Source of the DNA: JANMOK01 sp031415055
Lineage (GTDB): Bacteria > Pseudomonadota > Alphaproteobacteria > Rhodobacterales > Rhodobacteraceae
Length of the DNA: 22,251 bases
Assembly (NCBI GenBank): GCA_031415055.1
Contig: JANOQZ010000025.1
Coordinates: 1 to 22,251 of the forward strand
Direction: 5' to 3'
A program made the position numbers and the translations under genes. The notes under the pieces were generated by a model, which was given only the letters and a program-made list of their open reading frames with translations, ran no database searches and was not told the DNA's origin. Of the stretch, positions 15,922 to 22,251 are shown piece by piece. The first letter of the stretch is position 1. Each line of letters starts with the position of its first letter.

Positions 15922-17517
15922 GTGTATATCACCAAAGTCATTGCAAAAAACTACCGCTGCCTTCGTGACCGCACGACTCATTTTAATCCCACCCTAAATG
16001 TCATCGTGGGTGACAACGAGAGTGGCAAGTCGACTCTTTTGGAAGCAATACATCTTGCGCTGAGTGGCCAAATCAATGGCAGACCGCTGATCACCGAGCT
16101 TCACCCGCACCTTTTCAACCAAGATGCCGTACGAGAGTACGTTCAGGCACTCAGAGACGGGCAAGGTGTGCCGCCACCATCTATGCTTATCGAGCTCTAT
16201 TTCGCCGACGATCCGGCGCTCGCGGCGTTCAAAGGCACGAACAACTCGCTCAAGGAGAATGTGCCAGGCGTCAAGCTCACCGTCGAATTCAATGAAGACT
16301 ACAAATCAGAATACAGTGACTACATCGCGGAAAAAGAACGTGTTCGCACTGTCCCCATAGAATACTACACGCCACGATTGAGAAACTTTGCCGACAACGA
16401 CATCATACCTCGCACGATTCCGATCAAGTCCAGTTTTATTGACGCCAGCACGATCCGAAACAACGCTGCAGCGAGCCGCTATGTCCTAGACATTATGAAG
16501 ATCAGCCTAACCGACAAAGAGCAGGTGGACCTAGCACTATCATATCGCCTTATGCGAGACAGATTCCTCGAAGATGGCAAAATCGTTGCCATTAACGATG
16601 CGCTAGCAAAGAAAAAGGGCAGCATTTCCAGCAAAACGCTGACGATCGCGCTTGAAACGTCGTCGCGCAACGCATGGGAAACAGGTGTCATGCCTCACCT
16701 TGACGATATCCCAATGACGCTCGTCGGCAAGGGTGAACAAAACAGCGTGAAGGTCAAGTTGGCTCTGGAGACCTCGGCAGAGTCACATTTGGTGATGATC
16801 GAAGAAGCAGAAAACCATCTCTCGCATTCCAACCTCAATGCGTTGATTGAACACATTTCGACCCAGCGAGGCGAACGCCAACTCCTTATCACAACTCATA
16901 GCAGCTTCGTTCTAAACAAGCTTGGCTTGGAAAGCGTCCTTCTGTTCAGCCGAACGACCAGCGCGACGATGAAGGAACTCAGCTCAGATACGCAGGACTA
17001 CTTCATGAAGCTGCCTGGGCACGACACGCTTAGACTGATCCTTTCCAAGCGTACCATTCTGGTCGAAGGTCCATCGGATGAACTGATCGTTCAGGCCGCA
17101 TTCAAGAAAAAACACGGTAAGATGCCGTTGGAAGCCGGGGTTGACGTCATCTCCGTGCGGGGGCTGTCTTTCAAACGATTCTTGGAAATCGCAACCGTGT
17201 TAAATCTGCGCGTTGACGTAGTCACTGACAACGATGGCAACGTCGAGGCGCTCAAGGAAAAGTATGGCAATTACCTCGACAAAGAGCATATCAAAATTCG
17301 CTACGATGACGATGTGAATTTCAAGACGCTTGAGCCGCAACTCCTCAAAGCAAATAGTCTGGGATTGCTCAATAGCATTCTCGGGCGGGCTTTTTCGACC
17401 GATGAAGAACTACTAGTCTACATGGCGGCGACCAAAACCGACGCCGCGCTGCGATTCCTTGAAACTGACCAACCGTGGGCCACACCTGCCTATATCGAGG
17501 CGGCGATTGGCGAATGA
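15922..17517 (+). CDS. OLD-family ATP-dependent endonuclease (GajA-like, class 2 OLD)
   Basis: A 531-residue protein with an ABC-type ATPase fused to a Toprim nuclease. Walker A is GDNESGKST (30-38). An OLD-type signature GKGEQ is at 269-273. Walker B with catalytic acids is LVMIEEAE (290-297), and the H-loop is TTHSS (His326). The Toprim domain starts with LVEGPSDE (Glu382) and has TDND (Asp436, Asp438); a downstream TLEPQL and a C-terminal KTDAALRF segment fit the metal-binding part of the fold. I prefer the GTG start: GGCGGGG lies 6 bases upstream and the protein then begins MYITKVIAKNYRCLRD, as in the family. An in-frame TTG at 15907 would add 5 residues but lacks a binding site. GajA itself is about 578 residues. 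It overlaps the helicase gene by 11 bases. Nicking or cleavage of phage DNA is inferred from Gabija. Confidence 0.88.
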   Translation: MYITKVIAKNYRCLRDRTTHFNPTLNVIVGDNESGKSTLLEAIHLALSGQINGRPLITELHPHLFNQDAVREYVQALRDGQGVPPPSMLIELYFADDPALAAFKGTNNSLKENVPGVKLTVEFNEDYKSEYSDYIAEKERVRTVPIEYYTPRLRNFADNDIIPRTIPIKSSFIDASTIRNNAAASRYVLDIMKISLTDKEQVDLALSYRLMRDRFLEDGKIVAINDALAKKKGSISSKTLTIALETSSRNAWETGVMPHLDDIPMTLVGKGEQNSVKVKLALETSAESHLVMIEEAENHLSHSNLNALIEHISTQRGERQLLITTHSSFVLNKLGLESVLLFSRTTSATMKELSSDTQDYFMKLPGHDTLRLILSKRTILVEGPSDELIVQAAFKKKHGKMPLEAGVDVISVRGLSFKRFLEIATVLNLRVDVVTDNDGNVEALKEKYGNYLDKEHIKIRYDDDVNFKTLEPQLLKANSLGLLNSILGRAFSTDEELLVYMAATKTDAALRFLETDQPWATPAYIEAAIGE

Positions 17518-18574
17518 AGTTATCATCGCTGCTGCGGGCGGGGGCAAAACGACGAGTCTTGTCGCGCGTGCCAGAGCACTCGAATTCCAAAAAGTGGCGG
17601 TCGTTACGTATACGACGAACAACGTGCAGGAGATCAAAAACAAGCTCTACTCATTGCACCCGGCATTGCCTACCCACGTAGAGATTTGGCCGTGGTTTCG
17701 CTTTTTGCTGCACGAGATGGCACGACCCTATCAACGGGCGATCTTGGGTCGCCGGATTGACGGGCTGTGCTGGGTCGACGGACGCTCGGATCGATACGCC
17801 AATCGCTCGGATGCCAAGCGATTCTTTCTGTCGAGCGGCTCGCAAATCTATTCTGATAAAATCGCCCGTTTCGTCGTCGAATGCGACAAAACGACCGGCG
17901 GGGACGTAATCAAGAGGCTCGAAGAGCGATTCCAGACAATTTTCATCGATGAGATTCAAGACTTGGCTGGTTATGATCTCGAACTTCTGGAATTAATCCT
18001 GCGTTCGAAGATCGATCTTGTCATGGTTGGTGACCCTAGGCAGGCCACCATCAGAACGAACAACTCTGGGATGAACAGCGCCTTCGCTTGGGCCAAAATT
18101 ATCAAAAAGTTCCGGGATTGGGACAAAGCAGGCCTAGCAACTCTTTCTTTCGCCCAAGAGACCCATCGTTGCAATCAGGCTATCGCCGACTTGGCGGACT
18201 CATTCTATCCGACAGAGCCAAAGACAATCTCTAAGAATGATATAATCAAAGGCCACGACGGCACGTTCTTGGTATCGCCTTCGGGTCTGCCGAAGTACGT
18301 GAAAACATTTGGGCCGCAGGTTTTGCGGCTCGATAGAAAGACAAAATGTGACGATTATCCTGCGATGAATTTCGGCGAGTCGAAGGGAATGGCGTTTGAC
18401 CGGGTCTTGATCTATCCACATGATAAGGGTCGCGAATGGTTGGCGTCAGGCAACTATGAACTTGTGAAGGGTGTGGCAGCAAAGATGTATGTAGGGGTCA
18501 CTCGCGCCCGTTTTAGCGTTACCTTCGTTTTCGACGGTGAGTACAAGATTCCGGGATTGACGCGCTACGTTTGA
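17507..18574 (+). CDS. Compact UvrD-like SF1 helicase (GajB-like partner of OLD nuclease)
   Basis: A 355-residue SF1 helicase. The TTG start is chosen because GAGG lies 6 bases upstream and Walker A follows almost at once; the nearby ATG at 17514 is out of frame. Motif I is AAAGGGKT (8-15), Ia is VVTYTTNN (32-39), II is IDEIQD (147-152), III is VGDPRQ (174-179), IV is ETHRCN (218-223), V is ESKGMAFD (291-298) and VI is YVGVTRAR (328-335). All catalytic motifs are present. Only about 70 residues separate IV from V, against roughly 280 in UvrD, so domain 2B appears absent and 1B is short; no Q motif precedes Walker A. GajB is near 490 residues. Overlap with the nuclease stop implies coupled translation and a joint function. 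Confidence 0.87.
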   Translation: MANEVIIAAAGGGKTTSLVARARALEFQKVAVVTYTTNNVQEIKNKLYSLHPALPTHVEIWPWFRFLLHEMARPYQRAILGRRIDGLCWVDGRSDRYANRSDAKRFFLSSGSQIYSDKIARFVVECDKTTGGDVIKRLEERFQTIFIDEIQDLAGYDLELLELILRSKIDLVMVGDPRQATIRTNNSGMNSAFAWAKIIKKFRDWDKAGLATLSFAQETHRCNQAIADLADSFYPTEPKTISKNDIIKGHDGTFLVSPSGLPKYVKTFGPQVLRLDRKTKCDDYPAMNFGESKGMAFDRVLIYPHDKGREWLASGNYELVKGVAAKMYVGVTRARFSVTFVFDGEYKIPGLTRYV

Positions 18575-18605
18575 ATAGTTGCGCCTTGAATTTTTAATGA
18601 TCAGA

Positions 18606-18633
18606 GTGATCCCCGCCTGCATGGGGAAGACAG
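18606..18633 (+). repeat. Solitary sequence resembling a type I-E CRISPR repeat
   Basis: The 28 bases begin GTGATCCCCGC, have CCCC and GGGG arms around CTGCAT, and continue GGGGAAGACAG. This follows the general pattern of I-E repeats (GTG.TCCCCGC....GCGGGGATGAAC). The stem is imperfect (GC opposite AT). No second copy, spacer series, leader or cas gene is in the window, so this is not an array. Confidence 0.25.
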
Positions 18634-18668
18634 AAAAACCCCCACCCAATATGCCGCTGTTTCCACTG

Positions 18669-18697
18669 TTGACAAGCTAGGTCCACCCTTCTAGGTA
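18669..18697 (+). promoter_or_regulatory. Candidate promoter for the rpsL-rpsG-fusA-tuf operon
   Basis: A consensus -35 TTGACA is followed after 17 bases by TAGGTA. The -10 match is weak, but the perfect -35, correct spacing and position about 200 bases upstream of rpsL make it the best candidate seen. The leader it would create includes the 18759-18780 stem. Confidence 0.45.
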
Positions 18698-18895
18698 TCG
18701 CCCGCTTGGAAGCGGCATGTGAGTCTGTGTCCGAGCAAAGCCATCTACTGGCGGTCACGATCCGGGCTTTGGCCCCGATCCTCTGGAATTTCGCCGCGAC
18801 GGTGCCCAAAAGGCTCCGGATGCGGTTCGTTTGTCGTTTTCTGATGTTCAGGAGACGGCGAGAAAACTGAAACGGGTTGAACGGGGTTAGTCCGA

Positions 18896-19267
18896 ATGCC
18901 AACGATCCAACAGCTGATCCGCAAACCGCGGCAGCCACGCGTGACGAAGTCGAAGTCGCAGCACATGCAAGGCTGCCCGCAAAAGCGTGGCGTCTGCACC
19001 CGTGTTTACACGACGACACCGAAAAAACCGAACTCGGCCATGCGCAAAGTCGCCAAAGTGCGGCTGACCAACGGCTTTGAGGTCATCTCCTACATTCCCG
19101 GCGAAGCGCATAACCTTCAGGAACACTCGGTGGTTCTGATCCGCGGCGGCCGGGTAAAAGACCTTCCGGGCGTGCGCTATCACATCCTGCGCGGCGTCCT
19201 TGATACATCAGGCGTGAAAGAACGCCGCCAGCGTCGGTCGAAATACGGCGCCAAGCGTCCGAAATAA
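18896..19267 (+). CDS. rpsL: 30S ribosomal protein S12
   Basis: A 123-residue decoding-centre protein that controls accuracy. The start MPTIQQLIRKPR is the family standard. The TTPKKPNSAMRK loop has Lys43, and GGRVKDLPGVRYH has Lys88; both are the wild-type residues whose changes give streptomycin resistance elsewhere. Asp89 is the site methylthiolated by RimO in E. coli. The Shine-Dalgarno match (GGGG, 9 bases upstream) is modest. rpsG follows after 12 bases, consistent with the str operon. Confidence 0.99.
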   Translation: MPTIQQLIRKPRQPRVTKSKSQHMQGCPQKRGVCTRVYTTTPKKPNSAMRKVAKVRLTNGFEVISYIPGEAHNLQEHSVVLIRGGRVKDLPGVRYHILRGVLDTSGVKERRQRRSKYGAKRPK

Positions 19268-19279
19268 GGAGCACTATTC

Positions 19280-19750
19280 ATGTCCCGTCGCCATCGTGCC
19301 GATAAACGCGAAGTCCTGCCCGACGCCAAATATGGCGATACCGTGCTGACCAAATTCATGAACAACCTGATGTATGACGGCAAGAAGTCGTTGGCCGAAG
19401 GCATTGTTTACGGCGCGATGACCCGCGTCGAGGGCAAGCTGAAACGCACGCCGATTGACGTGTTTCATGAGGCGCTGGAAAATATCAAACCGTCGATCGA
19501 AGTGCGCTCGCGCCGGGTTGGTGGCGCGACGTATCAGGTGCCCGTCGAAGTGCGGCCTGAGCGTCGGGAAGCCTTGGCTATTCGCTGGCTGATCAACGCC
19601 TCGCGCGGTCGCAATGAGCATACAATGGAAGAGCGTCTGGCGGCTGAGTTGATGGATGCCGTCAATTCGCGCGGAACTGCCGTGAAGAAACGTGAAGACA
19701 CCCACAAAATGGCCGACGCCAACAAAGCGTTCAGCCATTACCGCTGGTAA
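19280..19750 (+). CDS. rpsG: 30S ribosomal protein S7
   Basis: A 156-residue primary 16S rRNA-binding protein that nucleates assembly of the 30S head and contacts tRNA at the E and P sites. It begins MSRRHRADKREVLPD, has the conserved LMYDGKKSLAE and VEVRPERREALAIRWL segments, and ends KMADANKAFSHYRW, the usual full length. TAAGGAG provides a strong ribosome binding site overlapping the rpsL stop codon. Translational feedback by S7 on this operon is known in E. coli; no such site was evaluated here. Confidence 0.99.
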   Translation: MSRRHRADKREVLPDAKYGDTVLTKFMNNLMYDGKKSLAEGIVYGAMTRVEGKLKRTPIDVFHEALENIKPSIEVRSRRVGGATYQVPVEVRPERREALAIRWLINASRGRNEHTMEERLAAELMDAVNSRGTAVKKREDTHKMADANKAFSHYRW

Positions 19751-19772
19751 GCCGGGATAACAGGACAGAATT

Positions 19773-21890
19773 ATGGCACGTGAGTACACCCTCGACCTGT
19801 ACCGGAACTTCGGGATCATGGCGCATATCGATGCCGGTAAAACCACCTGCACCGAGCGGATTTTGTATTACACCGGCAAGTCGCACAAAATTGGCGAAGT
19901 GCACGACGGTGCCGCGACGATGGATTGGATGGAGCAGGAGCAGGAGCGGGGGATTACAATTACCTCGGCTGCGACCACGACATTCTGGGAAAAGACCGAA
20001 GACGGCACGACGCCGCTGACGCCCAAACATCGCTTCAACATCATCGATACGCCCGGCCACGTTGACTTTACCATCGAAGTCGAGCGTTCGCTGGCGGTGC
20101 TTGATGGCGCGGTATGTTTGCTGGACGCCAATGCCGGGGTTGAACCGCAGACCGAAACGGTGTGGCGTCAGGCCGATCGCTATGGCGTGCCGCGTATTGT
20201 TTTCGTCAACAAGATGGACAAGATCGGCGCCGATTTCTTCAATTGCGTGCGGATGATCAAATCGCGCACCGGTGCGACGCCGATGCCGATTCAGCTTCCG
20301 ATTGGTTCGGAAATCGATCTGGAAGGTCTGATTGACCTCGTGACGATGGAAGAATGGACTTGGAAGGGTGAGGATCTGGGTGCAACCTGGACCCGCCAAC
20401 CGATCCGCGACAGTCTGCGTGCCGAGGCGGAAACGCATCGTGCGGCGATGATCGAGATGGCGGTTGAACTGGATGACGTGGTTCTGGAAGCCTATCTTGA
20501 GGGAACCGAACCCGACAACGCGACGCTGCGCCGCTTGATCCGCAAGGGCACGCTGGCGATGACGTTTGTGCCGGTTTTGTGCGGCTCGGCGTTCAAGAAC
20601 AAAGGCGTGCAGACGCTGCTGAACGGTGTGATCGACTATCTGCCCAGCCCGCTGGACGTGGCCGCCTATATGGGCTTCAAGCCCGATGATGTGACCGAGA
20701 CGCGCGACATTGCCCGCACTGCGAATGACGATGAGCCGTTTTCGGGACTGGCGTTCAAGATTATGAACGACCCGTTCATGGGCACGTTGACGTTTACCCG
20801 CATCTATTCGGGTCAGGTCAAAAAGGGCGACAGCCTGTTGAATGCAACCAAAGGCCGCAAGGAACGTATTGGCCGCATGGTGATGATGCATGCCAACAAG
20901 CAGGAAGAGATCCACGAGGCGTTTGCTGGTGACATCATCGCGCTGGCGGGCCTGAAGGATACCACGACGGGCGATACGTTGTGCGATCCGGCCAAACCGG
21001 TGGTGCTGGAGACGATGACTTTCCCCGATCCGGTGATCGAAATTGCCATCGAGCCGAAAACCAAGAATGACCAAGAGCGGATGTCGCTGGGTTTGCAACG
21101 TTTGGCCGCCGAAGACCCGTCGTTCCAAGTGATGACCGATATCGAATCGGGTCAGACGATCATGAAGGGCATGGGCGAGTTGCACCTTGATATTCTGGTC
21201 GACCGTCTGCGTCGTGAATTCAAGGTCGAAGCCAACATCGGTGCGCCGCAAGTGGCCTATCGTGAGACGGTCAGCCGCGAAGCCGAGATCGATTATACCC
21301 ATAAGAAACAATCCGGTGGTTCGGGCCAGTTCGCCCGCATCAAGCTGGTGATCTCGCCGACCAAACCGGGTGAAGGTTTTTCGTTTGAGAGCAAGGTTGT
21401 GGGCGGTTCGGTGCCAAAAGAATACGTGCCGGGTGTGGAAAAAGGCATCAAATCGGTGATGGATTCCGGGCCTTTGGCCGGCTTCCCGGTGATCGACTTC
21501 AAGGTGGCGCTGATCGACGGCGCGTATCACGATGTTGACTCGTCGGTTCTGGCGTTCGAAATCGCCGCCCGTCAGGGCATGCGCGAAGGTTTGAAGAAGG
21601 CTGGCGCGAAACTGCTGGAACCGATCATGAAAGTCGAAGTGGTGACGCCGGAAGAATTCACCGGCGGCGTTATCGGCGATCTGACCAGCCGTCGCGGCAT
21701 GGTGCAGGGGCAGGATTCACGCGGCAATGCCAACGTGATCACCGCGTTTGTGCCCTTGGCCAATATGTTTGGCTATATCAACACGCTGCGTTCGATGACG
21801 TCGGGTCGGGCGACTTTCTCGATGCAGTTCGACCACTACGAACCTGTTCCATCGAATATATCTGAGGAAATTCAAGCAAAATACGCTTGA
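19773..21890 (+). CDS. fusA: Elongation factor G
   Basis: A 705-residue translocase GTPase (E. coli 704). Domain I has G1 AHIDAGKTT (17-25), the switch I region with RGITITSAATT, G3 DTPGHVDF (92-99), G4 NKMDK (146-150) and GSAF later as G5. Domain IV has the YRETVSR and KKQSGGSGQFA segments, and domain V includes the RRGMVQGQ and PLANMFGYI strings. It appears intact. AGGA lies 7 bases upstream of ATG, 22 bases after rpsG. A 49-base gap leads to the second tuf. Confidence 0.99.
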   Translation: MAREYTLDLYRNFGIMAHIDAGKTTCTERILYYTGKSHKIGEVHDGAATMDWMEQEQERGITITSAATTTFWEKTEDGTTPLTPKHRFNIIDTPGHVDFTIEVERSLAVLDGAVCLLDANAGVEPQTETVWRQADRYGVPRIVFVNKMDKIGADFFNCVRMIKSRTGATPMPIQLPIGSEIDLEGLIDLVTMEEWTWKGEDLGATWTRQPIRDSLRAEAETHRAAMIEMAVELDDVVLEAYLEGTEPDNATLRRLIRKGTLAMTFVPVLCGSAFKNKGVQTLLNGVIDYLPSPLDVAAYMGFKPDDVTETRDIARTANDDEPFSGLAFKIMNDPFMGTLTFTRIYSGQVKKGDSLLNATKGRKERIGRMVMMHANKQEEIHEAFAGDIIALAGLKDTTTGDTLCDPAKPVVLETMTFPDPVIEIAIEPKTKNDQERMSLGLQRLAAEDPSFQVMTDIESGQTIMKGMGELHLDILVDRLRREFKVEANIGAPQVAYRETVSREAEIDYTHKKQSGGSGQFARIKLVISPTKPGEGFSFESKVVGGSVPKEYVPGVEKGIKSVMDSGPLAGFPVIDFKVALIDGAYHDVDSSVLAFEIAARQGMREGLKKAGAKLLEPIMKVEVVTPEEFTGGVIGDLTSRRGMVQGQDSRGNANVITAFVPLANMFGYINTLRSMTSGRATFSMQFDHYEPVPSNISEEIQAKYA

Positions 21891-21939
21891 TCGAAAAAAC
21901 CAATGGTCAGCTTGTTGACCGAATTTGACGGAGGCCATC

Positions 21940-22251
21940 ATGGCGAAGGCGAAGTTTGAGCGGAATAAGCCGCATGTGAACATTGGCACCATTGGTCACG
22001 TTGACCATGGCAAGACGTCGCTGACGGCGGCGATCACCAAGTATTTTGGTGAATACAAGCCATATGACCAGATCGACGCCGCGCCGGAAGAGCGGGCGCG
22101 CGGGATCACGATTTCGACAGCACATGTGGAATACGAAACCAAGGCGCGGCACTACGCCCACGTCGATTGCCCGGGCCATGCGGATTATGTGAAGAACATG
22201 ATCACCGGTGCGGCGCAGATGGACGGCGGCATTCTGGTGTGCTCGGCGGCG
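21940..22251 (+). CDS. tuf: Elongation factor EF-Tu, 5' portion (second tuf copy)
   Basis: The first 104 residues of EF-Tu; the gene runs off the right edge. It starts MAKAKFERNKPHVNIGTIGHVDHGKTS with the P-loop GHVDHGKT, then DQIDAAPEERARGITIS (switch I) and DCPGHADY (G3). GGAGG is 5 bases upstream of ATG. It is the usual last gene of the str operon after fusA. The region between the P-loop and switch I is slightly shorter than in E. coli, as is normal for this class. Confidence 0.99.
   Translation, partial: MAKAKFERNKPHVNIGTIGHVDHGKTSLTAAITKYFGEYKPYDQIDAAPEERARGITISTAHVEYETKARHYAHVDCPGHADYVKNMITGAAQMDGGILVCSAA

Larger units (their letters stand above)
18575..18895. other. Intergenic region between helicase gene and rpsL
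   Basis: About 320 bases with no convincing gene. It contains the solitary CRISPR-repeat-like element near 18606, a TTGACA-based promoter candidate, a CCGCTT/AAGCGG palindrome near 18698-18715 and a 9-bp stem with one mismatch (GATCCGGGC-TTTG-GCCCCGATC, 18759-18780). No intrinsic terminator follows the helicase gene on the + strand, so read-through into rpsL is possible. Confidence 0.6.

Noticed and set aside
15461..18584. GTTGCGC occurs at 15461-15467 and 18578-18584, flanking the cassette like a target-site duplication
   Set aside because: A 7-base match over 3 kb is expected by chance, and no terminal inverted repeats or transposase accompany it.
18606..18715. A CRISPR array downstream of the helicase
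   Set aside because: Only one repeat-like unit is present, with no spacer-repeat periodicity and no cas genes.

Overview
This window is a segment of an alphaproteobacterial chromosome, most likely Rhodobacterales or a close relative. It carries the core translation and transcription supercluster in one orientation: tuf (3' end), an OmpA-family gene, tRNA-Trp, secE, nusG, rplK, rplA, rplJ, rplL, rpoB, rpoC, a two-gene nuclease/helicase cassette, rpsL, rpsG, fusA and tuf (5' end). The taxonomic call rests on a tuf copy at each end of the cluster, tRNA-Trp ahead of secE, a short single-helix SecE, a GTG-started L10 and a 1376-residue RpoB. All recognised genes are on the + strand.

Left part (1-3460): the tail of EF-Tu is followed by a secreted OmpA-family protein with a Glu/Pro/Val-rich repeat spacer and an internally duplicated two-cysteine module. 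A tRNA-Trp (anticodon CCA) follows. About 700 bases without a convincing gene separate it from secE. They hold several strong inverted repeats, including a compact three-helix structure at 3038-3102, and a REP-like GC palindrome.

Centre (3461-15460): secE-nusG, rplK-rplA, rplJ-rplL and rpoB-rpoC are all intact. A structured leader of the L10 autoregulatory type precedes rplJ, and a chain of hairpins lies between rplL and rpoB where attenuation or processing is expected. A clear intrinsic terminator follows rpoC.

Accessory insertion (15461-18895): between rpoC and rpsL lies a translationally overlapping pair. The first gene encodes an OLD-family ATPase/Toprim nuclease; the second encodes a very short UvrD-like SF1 helicase starting at TTG. 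This is the class 2 OLD plus UvrD arrangement, of which the Gabija anti-phage system (GajA/GajB) is the known example. The upstream 460 bases contain an AT-rich tract, a three-unit 21-bp tandem repeat, a palindrome and a possible short open frame. Downstream there is a solitary 28-base sequence resembling a type I-E CRISPR repeat and a candidate rpsL promoter. No transposase or integrase is visible.

Right part (18896-22251): rpsL, rpsG, fusA and the start of the second tuf form the usual str operon. The window is therefore a housekeeping operon series that has acquired a putative defence cassette at the rpoC/rpsL junction, one of the few places where an insertion need not break an operon.
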